Made by a program: the position numbers and the translations under genes
The notes under the pieces: model-generated
Database searches by the model: none
Told to the model about the DNA's origin: nothing
What the model saw: the letters and a program-made list of their open reading frames with translations, nothing else
Part shown: in pieces, positions 35,598 to 44,864 of the stretch
How positions within the stretch are numbered: the stretch's first letter is position 1
How the letters are laid out: each line of letters starts with the position of its first letter
NCBI RefSeq assembly: GCF_000422205.1
Contig: NZ_ATHV01000065.1
Span: 186,001-250,000, forward strand
Origin: Desulfovibrio sp. X2
Lineage (GTDB): Bacteria > Desulfobacterota > Desulfovibrionia > Desulfovibrionales > Desulfovibrionaceae
Reading direction: 5' to 3'
DNA length: 64,000 nucleotides

Positions 35598-37091
35598 ATG
35601 AGCCACCCCACCCCGCCCGAGACAGCACCCGACGCGCTGCGCACCGAGCCGGTCAGCCGGAGCTTCGGACTGGACCTCGGCACCTCCATCTGCCGATATT
35701 ACCTGGAGAAGTTCCTGGCCGGACAGGCCGGGCGGATACGCGGCCGCGTGCTGGAGATAGGCGACGACGCCTACACCCGGCGTTTCGGCACGTCCGTCTC
35801 GCAAAGCGACGTGCTGCACGCCGCCCCCTCGGAGCAGGCCACCTTCGTGGGCGACCTGAGCGCGGGGGACGTCCTCCCCGCGGGCGCGTTCGACTGCATC
35901 ATCCTGACCCAGACCATCCAGTGCATCTACCGTTTCAGGCACGCCCTGCGCCACGCCTACCGCGCCCTCAAGCCGGGAGGCGCCCTGCTTCTCAGCGCCT
36001 CGGGCATCAGCCAGATATCGCGCTACGACATGGACCGCTGGGGGGAGTTCTGGCGCTTCACGGACAGATCCCTCGACCTCGCGCTGCGCGAGACCTGCCC
36101 GGGGGCGGAGATACGCATCGAGACCTGGGGCAACCTCGCCTCGTCCAAGGGATACCTCGACGGCATCCCGTCGGAGTCCTTCCCGGCCGAATGCCTCGAC
36201 ATCAAGGACCGCGACTACCAGATGCTGCTCACGGCCTGCGCGGTCCGTCCGGCCGACGACGTGGTGCCGCTCGTGCCCAGGCCCGCGGACGACGGCTGGA
36301 CAGACCTGCTGATCCCCGACGACCTCGTGGGGCTCTGCGAGTTCGCCGCAAAGAACCGCAACGGCGCCTGGCGCACGCGCATCCGCGGCCTGACCGTGCA
36401 CTGCACGGACCTCCTGGCCTTCTACACCGCGGCCAAGGACATCCTCGTGAGCCGCATCTACGACTTCACGGCCGAGGTCGCCGACCCGCTGGTCATCGAC
36501 GGCGGAGCGCACATCGGCCTCTTCACCCTGCGCGCCAAGCGCCTCTATCCCAAGGCGCGCGTCATCGCCTTCGAGCCGAACCCCGAGTCGCTCGCGCTGC
36601 TGCGCCTGAACATCGAGGCCAACGGGCTGGACGGGGTCGAGATCGTCGAATCCGGCCTGCTGGACCGGGAGGACACGCTGCCCTTCACGAGCAAGACCTC
36701 GGACGGCAGCACCCTCTTCTCCGGCGACCTCGGAAGCGAGATCAGCGTCACCCGCCTCTCGCCCTGGCTGGACAGGACCGTGGACATGCTCAAGCTGAAC
36801 ATCGAGGGCGCGGAGCATCCCGTGCTCAGGGAGTGCGGCAAACGCCTGGGCCGCGTGCGCAGGCTGGTCATGGAGTACCACGCCTTCCCCGAGCTCGGCG
36901 ACCGGCTGCACGAGATCCTCGCCATCCTGCACGAGAACGGATTCCGCTACGCCGTGCACGACTTCGACTCCTGGACCAACCCCGCGACCAAGCCCCCCTT
37001 CTCCATAGACGCGGACACCCGCTACTACCTCTGCCTCTGGGGCACCAACCTGCGCCCGCGGCCGGACGAAGGCGCGGAGGCGGCACGATGA
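35598..37091 (+). CDS. Double methyltransferase: SAM methyltransferase fused to FkbM domain
   Basis: A 497-residue protein. The N-terminal domain (about 1-215) looks like a class I methyltransferase, with VLEIGDDAYTRRFG near 51 instead of a full GxGxG loop, then FDCIILTQTIQCIYRF near 100 and LKPGGALLLS. The C-terminal domain (about 285-480) is FkbM type: PLVIDGGAHIGLFTL near 298, VIAFEPNPESL near 325 and MLKLNIEGAEHPVL near 398. The degenerate first loop suggests domain one may bind rather than catalyse, or may use an unusual SAM site. Start 35598 is 7 bp after the fusion upstream; the stop overlaps the next start (ATGA). Confidence 0.78.
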   Translation: MSHPTPPETAPDALRTEPVSRSFGLDLGTSICRYYLEKFLAGQAGRIRGRVLEIGDDAYTRRFGTSVSQSDVLHAAPSEQATFVGDLSAGDVLPAGAFDCIILTQTIQCIYRFRHALRHAYRALKPGGALLLSASGISQISRYDMDRWGEFWRFTDRSLDLALRETCPGAEIRIETWGNLASSKGYLDGIPSESFPAECLDIKDRDYQMLLTACAVRPADDVVPLVPRPADDGWTDLLIPDDLVGLCEFAAKNRNGAWRTRIRGLTVHCTDLLAFYTAAKDILVSRIYDFTAEVADPLVIDGGAHIGLFTLRAKRLYPKARVIAFEPNPESLALLRLNIEANGLDGVEIVESGLLDREDTLPFTSKTSDGSTLFSGDLGSEISVTRLSPWLDRTVDMLKLNIEGAEHPVLRECGKRLGRVRRLVMEYHAFPELGDRLHEILAILHENGFRYAVHDFDSWTNPATKPPFSIDADTRYYLCLWGTNLRPRPDEGAEAAR

Positions 37092-37981
37092 ACGGGACGA
37101 CTCCCTCGAACGCCGCCCTGGCCCGGGAGCTGACCGTGGTGGTGCGCAGCATCGGCGAGCGGACCACCGAGGCCTGCCTCTACCTGCTGCGGCGCGAGCT
37201 GCCCGCGGCGAACATCGAGCTGGTCAAAAACATCCCCTTCGACCAGGCCGTGCGCCGCACCTTCGAGCTCGGCCTCGCCTCCGGGCGGCCCTGGGTCCTG
37301 GCGCTCGACTCGGACATGCTGCTCAGGCCCTCGGCCCTCGCGCGCATGGTGGAGGCGGCCCGGGCGCAGCCGGAGAACGTCTTCGCCCTCTGGACCATGG
37401 CCCTGGACAAGGCCTTTCGGGTCTACCGGCCGGTGGGCATGCACCTCTACCGCGCCTCGCTCCTGGCCCGCGCGCGCGAGATGAGCGAGGGGCGCGACCT
37501 TGCAGGCAGCCTGCGGCCGGAGTCGGCAATGGTCGAGGCCATGCTGGACAGCGGCTTCCTCGCGGCGCAGACCGGCATCGTGGTCGGGCTGCACGACTAC
37601 GAGCAGGCATACCGCGACCTGATCAAGAAGGCCTGCGTGCACGCCAGGAAGCACCGCGACATGGTCGGACGGCTGCGGCCCGTCTGGCGCGGCCTGGCGG
37701 AACAGGACCCGGACTTCGTGGCCCTGCTCCGGGGAGCGGACTTCGGCGAGATGTACGCCGGGGAGATCGGCATCAACCATTTCCAGCTCTCGCGGCTCAC
37801 GGAAAAGGTCCTCGAGGAGTTCGGTCGGCCGGAGAAGGCGCCTTTCGAGCCCGCCGCCGACCTGCCCGAGAAGGTGGAGGCGACCCTGGCCGCGATGGAC
37901 GTCCATCCCGACCGCCTGCGGCTGCAGCCGCAGATATTCCCCGAAACCATCTGGAACCGCCTGGACGGGAAAGTGGCCTGA
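37088..37981 (+). CDS. GT-A-like putative glycosyltransferase
   Basis: A 297-residue protein. It begins like a GT2 enzyme (LTVVVRSIGERTTEACLYLL) and carries an acidic DxD-type motif in VLALDSDMLLRPSAL near residue 75, but the usual DDGS motif is missing, so the assignment is tentative. The remainder is helical, with a conserved-looking HDYEQAYRDLIKKACVHARKH segment near 175 and a long C-terminal tail. It is coupled to the preceding methyltransferase by ATGA, and the next gene (asnB) starts one base after its stop, so it belongs to the same operon. Confidence 0.6.
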   Translation: MNGTTPSNAALARELTVVVRSIGERTTEACLYLLRRELPAANIELVKNIPFDQAVRRTFELGLASGRPWVLALDSDMLLRPSALARMVEAARAQPENVFALWTMALDKAFRVYRPVGMHLYRASLLARAREMSEGRDLAGSLRPESAMVEAMLDSGFLAAQTGIVVGLHDYEQAYRDLIKKACVHARKHRDMVGRLRPVWRGLAEQDPDFVALLRGADFGEMYAGEIGINHFQLSRLTEKVLEEFGRPEKAPFEPAADLPEKVEATLAAMDVHPDRLRLQPQIFPETIWNRLDGKVA

Positions 37982-37982
37982 C

Positions 37983-39722
37983 ATGTGCGGAATCGCAGGA
38001 ATCATCGCTCCCCCCACCCCGGACCTCGCGCCCAGGCTCCAGGCCATGGCCGGCTCGCTGCGCCATCGCGGCCCGGACGGCGTGGGATTCTGGAGCTCGG
38101 GGCAGTGCCATCTGGCCCACACGCGCCTGGCCATCGTGGACATCGAGGGCGGCGCCCAGCCCCTGCGTTCGGCGGACGACTCGCTGGCCACGGTCTTCAA
38201 CGGCGAGCTGTACGGCTACTCCGAGCTGCGCGAGCGCCTGGACTACCCCTTCCGCACCCGCTCGGACACCGAGGTCCTGCTGGCCATGTACGAGGCCTAC
38301 GGCACGGACATGCTCGCCCACCTGCCGGGCATGTTCGCCTTCGCCATCTGGGACGAGCGGCGCAAACGCCTCTTCTGCGCGCGCGACCGCTTCGGCGAGA
38401 AGCCCTTCTACTACGCCACGGACAGGGACGGCCGCTTCCTGTTCGCCTCCGAGGTCAAGGCCGTGCTGGCCGCCGGGCTGCTGGACGTCTCCCTGGACGC
38501 GCAATCGCTCTGCCAGTACCTGGTCTACAGCTACCTCCCCGAGGGGCGGAGCATGTACCGCGAGATCGCGGCCCTGCCCCCGGGCTGCGCCATGACCGTG
38601 GGCCCCGAGGGAGTGAAGGCCTGGCGCTACTGGGACCTGCCCGCGCCTGCCGGGGAGATCGGCGGGGCCGAGGCCGCGGAGGAGCTGGCCCACCTGCTCG
38701 ACAGCTCCGTGCAGCGCTGCCTGGTGGCCGACGTGGAGGTCGGCGTGCTGCTGAGCGGCGGGCTCGACTCCACCACCCTGGCCGTGCTCGCGGCCAGGCA
38801 CCGCAGGGACATCCGCACCTTCTCCTTCGGCTTCGAGGGCTGGCGCAACGAGCTGCCCTACGCCCGGGAGGTCTCCGCGGCCCTGGGCTCGAACCATGTC
38901 GAGCTGCTCGAGTCCGACATGGACCTGCCCGCCATGATCGAGAGCCTTTCGGGCCACTACGACGAGCCCTTCGGCGACCTCTCGGCCATCCCCACCCTGT
39001 CGCTGTGCTCCCTTGTGCGCAGGCACCTGAAGGTGGCCCTGGGCGGCGACGGCGCGGACGAGCTGATGGGCGGCTACGTCTATTGGTATCTCCCCCTGGT
39101 CGAGGCGGAGCGCGCGGGCGGCGCGGCCCCCGGCTGGAGCGCCGTGGCGGAGCGCCACTGGCGCGACCAGCAGATCTACTTCGGGCCCGAGGAGCTTGCC
39201 GGATTCGGCCTGCCCCTGGTGCCCCGCCCCACGAGCCCGGACTACATCGGCTCCCTGGACGACGCCATGCGCCTGGACCTGCGCGGCTTCCTGGCCGGGG
39301 ACATCCTGAAGAAGGTGGACCGCGCCTCCATGGCCCACGGCCTGGAGCTGCGCCTGCCCTTCCTCGACTGGCCCCTGGCCGAGTTCCTCGTCGCCCTGCC
39401 TTGGCGGCTGAAGCTCGACGACACCAAGGGCAAGCTCGTCCTGCGCAACGCCTTCGAGCGCCTCTGGCCCGAGAGCGTGCGCACGCGCGGCAAGCAGGGG
39501 TTCAGCGCCAACGTGGACGTCTGGCTGCAGCGCGAGGACGTCCTGCCGCTCCGCCGCAGCTTCCTCGCGGACAAGAACCTCGCGGTCCGCGGCCTGTTCC
39601 CGGATGAGCTGGTGGATGCCTGCGCGAACGACGTCGGCTACCGCGGCTGGGTCATGCTGGTCCTCTCCATGTGGCTGCAGCAGGTCACCGGGGACGGCAT
39701 CCTGCACCCAAGAAAAATGTGA
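37983..39722 (+). CDS. asnB: Asparagine synthase (glutamine-hydrolysing) family amidotransferase
   Basis: A 579-residue class II glutamine amidotransferase. The catalytic Cys2 follows the initiator Met (MCGIAGII), with RHRGPDG near 23 and the FNGEL and RSDTEVLL motifs of the glutaminase domain. The synthase domain has the ATP pyrophosphatase loop LLSGGLDSTTLAV near 257 and ALGGDGADELMGGY near 355. Housekeeping AsnB makes asparagine, but homologues inside glycan clusters can amidate sugar uronates; the tight spacing to glycan genes favours the latter (inference). The length is close to typical (about 550-630). Confidence 0.9.
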   Translation: MCGIAGIIAPPTPDLAPRLQAMAGSLRHRGPDGVGFWSSGQCHLAHTRLAIVDIEGGAQPLRSADDSLATVFNGELYGYSELRERLDYPFRTRSDTEVLLAMYEAYGTDMLAHLPGMFAFAIWDERRKRLFCARDRFGEKPFYYATDRDGRFLFASEVKAVLAAGLLDVSLDAQSLCQYLVYSYLPEGRSMYREIAALPPGCAMTVGPEGVKAWRYWDLPAPAGEIGGAEAAEELAHLLDSSVQRCLVADVEVGVLLSGGLDSTTLAVLAARHRRDIRTFSFGFEGWRNELPYAREVSAALGSNHVELLESDMDLPAMIESLSGHYDEPFGDLSAIPTLSLCSLVRRHLKVALGGDGADELMGGYVYWYLPLVEAERAGGAAPGWSAVAERHWRDQQIYFGPEELAGFGLPLVPRPTSPDYIGSLDDAMRLDLRGFLAGDILKKVDRASMAHGLELRLPFLDWPLAEFLVALPWRLKLDDTKGKLVLRNAFERLWPESVRTRGKQGFSANVDVWLQREDVLPLRRSFLADKNLAVRGLFPDELVDACANDVGYRGWVMLVLSMWLQQVTGDGILHPRKM

Positions 39723-39756
39723 AACACCGGCTTCGGCAGCCACACAACGACGCACC

Positions 39757-40641
39757 ATGGACAGCATATTCATCTTCGCCACCTGCCAGGGACTGGAGAT
39801 CGCGAACATCCTGCGCCTCTCCCCGACCTTTTCCCGCCTCTTCGAGATCCGCTCCCAGTTCAACTTCCTCGCCCCCGGCGAGGCCTCCGATCCGCGCCGG
39901 TTCCTGGACGAGATCGCGGGCAGCCGCTTCTTTTTCTACCAGCGCAACGAATTCCTGGACGACGCCTTCCTGGCCTCGCTTCCCCTGACGTTGCGAGCCT
40001 CCCCCATTCCGTACGTGACCTCCAAGATCTATTGGCCCTCCATGCTCGACCAGAACACGGAGCCGCGCCTGCTGTGCTGCGAGCAGAATCCCTACGGCTA
40101 CATCCCGTTCCGCTGCGGAGTGCTCGAGGAGATGATCGACTCCGGATGGGACGACGAGCGCATCGTCAGCCGCTACACGGCAGCCCGGCTGGACGAGCTG
40201 CTGGATCTGGACGAGCATTTCGAGCGCCAGATCGGACATCTGCGGAAACTCGACGGCTCCTGCGACATCAAGGTCGCCGACTTCGTGGAGTCCAGGGTAC
40301 GCGAGACCATGCTCTTTCATATCTTCAACCACCCGGCCATCCCGGTCATGCGTCACATGGCCGACGGGATGCTCGACCTTCTGGGCCTGCCGCTCGACCT
40401 TCCCAGGGACGTTCCGGACAAGTTCGTGCACAGCCAGCTGCCCGTGCATCCCTCGGTGGCCCGGGCCTACGGCCTCGCCTTCGCCGCAGAGGACAGGATC
40501 TGGAACCTGGGGCCGCGCAAGGTGAATTTCGAGGAATACCTGCGCCTTTACATCTCCGACTACAGGCGGGTGGTCACGCCCGCGGCGTCCCCGCGTCCCA
40601 TCGCGGCCAGGCGCCTCGCCGAGGCGGCCCCGGTCCCGTAG
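39757..40641 (+). CDS. WcbI-family polysaccharide biosynthesis protein (putative acetyltransferase)
   Basis: A 294-residue protein matching the WcbI pattern: IFIFATCQGLEIANIL at the start (Cys-Gln-Gly), FFYQRNE near 65, the region around YITSKIYWP-like YVTSKIYWPSML near 90, GYIPFRCG near 118, a DDERIVSRY helix and FNHPAIPVMRHMADGML near 192. WcbI proteins occur in capsule clusters and have been proposed to acetylate sugars. Start 39757 gives the motif at the N-terminus; no strong ribosome site is visible, but the gene is 34 bp from asnB. About 340 bp without a gene follow. Confidence 0.7.
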   Translation: MDSIFIFATCQGLEIANILRLSPTFSRLFEIRSQFNFLAPGEASDPRRFLDEIAGSRFFFYQRNEFLDDAFLASLPLTLRASPIPYVTSKIYWPSMLDQNTEPRLLCCEQNPYGYIPFRCGVLEEMIDSGWDDERIVSRYTAARLDELLDLDEHFERQIGHLRKLDGSCDIKVADFVESRVRETMLFHIFNHPAIPVMRHMADGMLDLLGLPLDLPRDVPDKFVHSQLPVHPSVARAYGLAFAAEDRIWNLGPRKVNFEEYLRLYISDYRRVVTPAASPRPIAARRLAEAAPVP

Positions 40642-40984
40642 CGGCTTCGGCCCGCACATGCCGAACAGCCGGTGTTCCGCTCTCCCGGGAAGAGGTCTGC
40701 ACCGGGCGCCGCCGCGCAGGCCGAAAAAGGGGACCGGGCCGACGGAACCGCAGGAGGTGCACCACTCCCGGCCTGCTCTTCCTATCGACCGTTTTTATTT
40801 GACAATCGTTTATCGACAACCATATCGTTCCGCTGTCGACCGTCCCTGGATGTTTCATTCCGGCCGACCCCGCACACGATCCGTCACTCAACGAGTTAAC
40901 GATTTGCATGGTTCCTGCACAGCGGTGCTGTGACGTCGGTTTTTTGCCGCCTTTTCGGTAAAACCGGCGCGAAAAGGACGCAAC
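40642..40984. other. Intergenic region in the plus-strand glycan block
   Basis: About 340 bp with no credible gene; its middle part (40790-40900) is AT-rich. It contains one candidate promoter, listed separately. It may divide the plus-strand block into two transcription units. Confidence 0.5.
40799..40828 (+). promoter_or_regulatory. Candidate sigma-70-type promoter for the second half of the glycan block
   Basis: A consensus TTGACA at 40799-40804 is followed, 18 bases later, by TATCGT at 40823-40828 (four of six). It lies in an AT-rich patch about 155 bp upstream of the next start codon and in the right direction. No experimental support; the -10 match is modest. Confidence 0.35.
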
Positions 40985-41857
40985 GTGGGAAAAGAAAGCA
41001 GCCCGACAGGACAGGTCGTCTTCCTGCGCCACACAAAAGAGCACTACGCCCCGGCCGCGCAGGCGCTGCGCGAGCGGGTGCTGGCGCGCGTGCTGCCCGG
41101 GACCGGCTGGCGCGTGACCGTGGTGGACAACGCCCTGCCCGGGGATTTTCACGGCCGGACGCCGGAAGGCTGGGCGCTGCTCGGCGGCGACAACAGCCTC
41201 AAGGAGTTCTCCGGCTGGGAGAAGGCCCTGGCCGTGCTCGACGCCGGGCAATCCTGGCAGCCAGCGATCCCCGTGCTCCTGGTGAACGACACCTTCCACC
41301 GCAACTACGATACGGGCTACCTCGACAACCTGCCGCACGAGCCGGTGGCCGACTGGCTGGCCGAGGGCTCCCTGGTCGGCCACGTGGACCTCTACCCCAG
41401 GGAGATCGAGCTCTTCGGACTGCCCATGCGCCACTGGATCCGCACGAGCTTCGTGCTCGCCACCTGGGGCACCCTGTCCCGGCTGCTGCCCTTCGCCCCT
41501 CCGGGCGACCTCGCGGCCCTCTTCGGCCCCGGCGCCGACTCCTTCTTCGCCCCGGGCGGCCCGCTCGGCGAGCGCTACAAGCAGTACCTGGCCGCCTTTC
41601 TCCTGGGCAGCGAGAGCGAATACGCCTGCCGCTGGCACACGAGCGTGGACCTCGGCGACGAGGGGCTGGCCTTCCTGCGCGTCAAGGCGATGACCATCCT
41701 CTGCGAGCACTGGCTGGCCGCCAGGGCCAGACACCTCGGCATCGCGCTGCGCGACGTCTCGGGCAGGCTGGCCGAGCGCGAGCGCTGCATAGGCCGCATG
41801 GCGGGCGCGGCCGAGTGCGGCTGCCCCGAGCCCCGGCCGAACGGAGCACGCGCATGA
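40985..41857 (+). CDS. Unrecognised protein, possibly GT-A-like
   Basis: A 290-residue protein starting at a GTG, chosen because AAAAGGA lies seven bases upstream. I do not recognise a family. The stretch VTVVDNALPG near residue 44 and LGGDNSLKEFSGWEKAL near 62 resembles the VVDNxS and GGxNxG motifs of GT2 enzymes, followed by VLLVNDTFHRNY near 95 where a DxD-type motif would be expected. A WHTSVDL segment lies near 220 and the C-terminus is Cys/Pro-rich. It is coupled to a GT4 (ATGA overlap), so a role in glycan assembly is likely by context only. Confidence 0.6.
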   Translation: MGKESSPTGQVVFLRHTKEHYAPAAQALRERVLARVLPGTGWRVTVVDNALPGDFHGRTPEGWALLGGDNSLKEFSGWEKALAVLDAGQSWQPAIPVLLVNDTFHRNYDTGYLDNLPHEPVADWLAEGSLVGHVDLYPREIELFGLPMRHWIRTSFVLATWGTLSRLLPFAPPGDLAALFGPGADSFFAPGGPLGERYKQYLAAFLLGSESEYACRWHTSVDLGDEGLAFLRVKAMTILCEHWLAARARHLGIALRDVSGRLAERERCIGRMAGAAECGCPEPRPNGARA

Positions 41858-42975
41858 GAACCCTCTTCGTTTCGAGAGTGACGCTGCCCGAAGGGGTGCG
41901 CGGCAACGCCCAGTACAGCCTGTTCTTCACCCGGGGTCTGGAGACGGCCGGACACGAGGTGCGCACCGCGATCACCCTGGAGGCCGTGGGCAGGCTCGAC
42001 TGCTGGGACGCCCCGGCCCGGCCGGAGGAGTTCGCCATCGTCCGCGAGCTTCTGCAAGGCGACCCGCCGGACCTCCTGGTGGTCAACTACTCCTACATGG
42101 CCCCCCTGCTCTCCCTGGCGCCCGAAGGTGTGGCGCGCGCGGTCCTGGCCCACGACGCTCGCCACCTGCGCCACGCCAAGTTCCTCGAGACGGGCTGCCG
42201 CTCCGACTGCTCGCCCTGGACCGAGGAGCAGGAGCGCGAGGTGCTGCGCCACGCCGACCTGGTCATCGCCATCCAGTCCGAGGAGGCCGCGGCCTTCCGG
42301 GACGTCGCGCCGCACGCGCGCACCGTGGTCCTGCCCTGCTGCTTCCCGCTCGACGCCCTGCCCCTGCCCGAGGACGGCGACGCCTGCCTGTTCGTGGGCA
42401 GCGACGCGGACCACAACCGCCAGGGCATCGGCTGGTTCCTCGACGCCGTCTGGCCCGAGGTGCTGCGCCTGCGCCCAACGGCGATGCTCAACGTCTGCGG
42501 CACGGTCTGCGGCAGCCTGCGCGACCGCGACGTCCCCGGCCTGCGCCTGCACGGCCGCGTGGACGACCTGACGCCCCATTTCGCAGCGAACGGCGTGGGC
42601 GTCGTGCCCCTGCTCGCGGGCAGCGGCTGCAAATTGAAGCTCGTCGAGACCCTCTCCCGGGCGCGGCCCTGCGTGACCACCTCCACCGGCGCCCAGGGAC
42701 TCGACCCTGCCGCCGGGGGGCTCGTCGTGGCCGACGACCCGGCCGAATTCGCCGCGGCCCTGGCCCGGCTGTTCGCGGACCGCGCCCTGCTGCAGGCCCG
42801 GTCCGAGGCCGCCTTCGCCCACGCCAAGGCCCGCTTCGATCCCGAAAAGGCCCACACGGAGTTCCGGCAGACACTCGACGCCCTGCGCGCCGCCGGTCAC
42901 GCGCGGCACGCGGCCGCCCCAGGCAGCCATCATGCCGTGACGCCGGACAAGCACCCGAAACCGACAGTGGACTGA
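41854..42975 (+). CDS. Glycosyltransferase family 4
   Basis: A 373-residue GT-B enzyme. The N-terminal domain begins LFVSRVTLPEGVRGNAQ; the C-terminal domain has CLFVGSDADHNRQGI near 195 and the donor-binding region GSGCKLKLVETLSRARPCVTT near 256, where the family's conserved glutamate is in VET. The short LVVNYSYMAPL and VLAHDARHLRH strands match the acceptor domain. Start 41854 overlaps the previous stop. The last 30 residues (His/Pro-rich) are a disordered tail. It is followed by a GlfT2-like GT after 2 bp. Confidence 0.78.
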   Translation: MRTLFVSRVTLPEGVRGNAQYSLFFTRGLETAGHEVRTAITLEAVGRLDCWDAPARPEEFAIVRELLQGDPPDLLVVNYSYMAPLLSLAPEGVARAVLAHDARHLRHAKFLETGCRSDCSPWTEEQEREVLRHADLVIAIQSEEAAAFRDVAPHARTVVLPCCFPLDALPLPEDGDACLFVGSDADHNRQGIGWFLDAVWPEVLRLRPTAMLNVCGTVCGSLRDRDVPGLRLHGRVDDLTPHFAANGVGVVPLLAGSGCKLKLVETLSRARPCVTTSTGAQGLDPAAGGLVVADDPAEFAAALARLFADRALLQARSEAAFAHAKARFDPEKAHTEFRQTLDALRAAGHARHAAAPGSHHAVTPDKHPKPTVD

Positions 42976-42977
42976 CG

Positions 42978-44837
42978 ATGGCCCGACTCGACCCGAACTC
43001 CCGCCTGCACGTCCTGCAGCGCATCCGCTTCCCGGCCAAGGCCTCGCTGGCGGCGCTGTGCTTCGCCCACGAGTCCACGGCCATGCTGCGCCTGGATAAA
43101 ACAGACCAGGCCGCGCCCCGCTACGACTTCGAGCCCGGGCAGACGCTGTCGTCGAGCAGCTACCTGAACAGCGTCTACGAGTTCGTGCAGCGCCGCCACG
43201 GCCTCGTCCAAAGCCAGGCCTTCCGCCTCCGCCTGTCCGGCGACTTCGAGGTCGCGGTCATGAAGGCGACCTTCGGCGGACAGACCGAGTGCGTGGGGCG
43301 CGAGACGTTTCGCGGCTGCCTGCCCGACGCCCCCGTCCTGGTCCCCATCCCCGGGGCCGGGCCCGACGCCCCCAACGAGCGCATCTTCTTCCGCCTCACG
43401 GCGCTGTCCGGAGGCGAGTTCCTGGGCGGAGACGTGGTCACGGACCACGAGCCGCGCCCCGTGCGCCTGGCCGTGGTCCTGTGCACCTTCAGGCGCGAGG
43501 AGTATCTGCACGCCACCGTGGCCGCCCTGCTGGCCGACCCGGACCTGGGCGAGCGGCTCTCCGCCGTGGTGGTCGTGGACAACGGCCGGACCCTCGATCC
43601 GAAAGACTTCACCGACCCGCGCGTGCGCCTCGTGCCCAACCGCAACCTGGGCGGCTCTGGCGGCTTCAGCCGCGGCATGGCCGATGTCCTGGACGGGAAG
43701 CTCGGCAGCCACATCCTGCTCATGGACGACGACATCGCCTGCGACGGCGAGGCCGTGCTGCGCGCCATCACCTTCTTCGAGCACTCGGACGGCCCTCTGG
43801 CGGTGTCCGGGGCCATGCTCGACATGCAAAAGCCCCTGCTGCACTTCGAGGCGGGCGCTGTGTACGGCCAGGCGGCCGACGTGGCCGGGGCGAATCCCCT
43901 GAAGATCTACGGACTCGGCCGCGGCCTCTCCCTGGAGCAGGAAGGCGCGCTGAACACCCTCCTGCTCGAGGAGCGCGCGGACTACGGCGCCTTCTGGTTC
44001 TTCGCCTTCCCGGCCGAATACGCCGAGCGGGGCGGGCTCCTGCTGCCCTTCTTCGTCATCGGCGACGACATCGAGTTCGGCCTGCGCCTGACCCGCCGCA
44101 TGGGCGCGCGCGTGCTGCCCCTGCCCGGCGTCGGGGTCTGGCACCAGCCGTTCTACAGCAAGATCAGCAACGTGAAGCGCTACTTCTTCGTGCGCAACCT
44201 TCTGGTCATCGACGCGCTCTACGGCCGGGGCAGATACAGGGACGTCGCGCGCGCCCTGACGGCGGATTTCATGAGCGATCTCTGCCGCTTCAACTACGGC
44301 ATGGCGCTCATGCTGGTGCAGGCTTTCGAGGACTACCTAAAGGGTCCCGACTTTTTGACCGATACTGATCCCATGACGCTCATCGCCTCCCTTTCGGACG
44401 AGGCCCGGCGCATGGACGCCAACCTGCGTCCCTTCACCCCCCGGGAGACCTGGGGATTCGAGCAGCCCCCGCGCGAGGGCGTGCTGCGTTCGCTGGTGCG
44501 CACCGCGACCCTGGGCGGCCACCTGCTGCCCCGCCCCCTGCTGCGCGGCGAGCCCATGCAGGTGCTGCTCTGCGGCACCGGGCAGTGGCGCAAGAACTTC
44601 CTGTGCCGCGAAGCCCGGTTTCTGCACCGCGAGGCCGCGTTCTCCAACGCCCGCGACATCGACCCGGCCCTCGGGCGCGCCCTGGCGCTGCGCTTCGCGA
44701 AACTCCTGTGGCGGGGACAACGGGAATGGGCAGAGGTCGGCGCGGCCTGGCGCGAGGCGGCCCCCCGGCTCACGAGCCGGGACTTCTGGATGCGGCAGGG
44801 CGACGAAGCGGCGGGAAACGAGACGGCGGCTTCCTGA
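42978..44837 (+). CDS. GlfT2-like glycosyltransferase (galactofuranosyltransferase family)
   Basis: A 619-residue protein with the layout of mycobacterial GlfT2 (637 residues): an N-terminal beta-rich domain (about 1-150), a GT-A core and a C-terminal helical domain. The core has VVLCTFRREEYL near 165, VVVDNGR near 195, NRNLGGSGGFSRGM near 222, the metal-binding LLMDDDI near 248 and the base region GVWHQPFY near 388. GlfT2 adds galactofuranose from UDP-Galf. No UDP-galactopyranose mutase (glf) is in the window, so the donor is uncertain. Two bases separate it from the GT4 upstream. Confidence 0.82.
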   Translation: MARLDPNSRLHVLQRIRFPAKASLAALCFAHESTAMLRLDKTDQAAPRYDFEPGQTLSSSSYLNSVYEFVQRRHGLVQSQAFRLRLSGDFEVAVMKATFGGQTECVGRETFRGCLPDAPVLVPIPGAGPDAPNERIFFRLTALSGGEFLGGDVVTDHEPRPVRLAVVLCTFRREEYLHATVAALLADPDLGERLSAVVVVDNGRTLDPKDFTDPRVRLVPNRNLGGSGGFSRGMADVLDGKLGSHILLMDDDIACDGEAVLRAITFFEHSDGPLAVSGAMLDMQKPLLHFEAGAVYGQAADVAGANPLKIYGLGRGLSLEQEGALNTLLLEERADYGAFWFFAFPAEYAERGGLLLPFFVIGDDIEFGLRLTRRMGARVLPLPGVGVWHQPFYSKISNVKRYFFVRNLLVIDALYGRGRYRDVARALTADFMSDLCRFNYGMALMLVQAFEDYLKGPDFLTDTDPMTLIASLSDEARRMDANLRPFTPRETWGFEQPPREGVLRSLVRTATLGGHLLPRPLLRGEPMQVLLCGTGQWRKNFLCREARFLHREAAFSNARDIDPALGRALALRFAKLLWRGQREWAEVGAAWREAAPRLTSRDFWMRQGDEAAGNETAAS

Positions 44838-44864
44838 GGGCGGCCCAAAGGCAGGTAAAGACGG

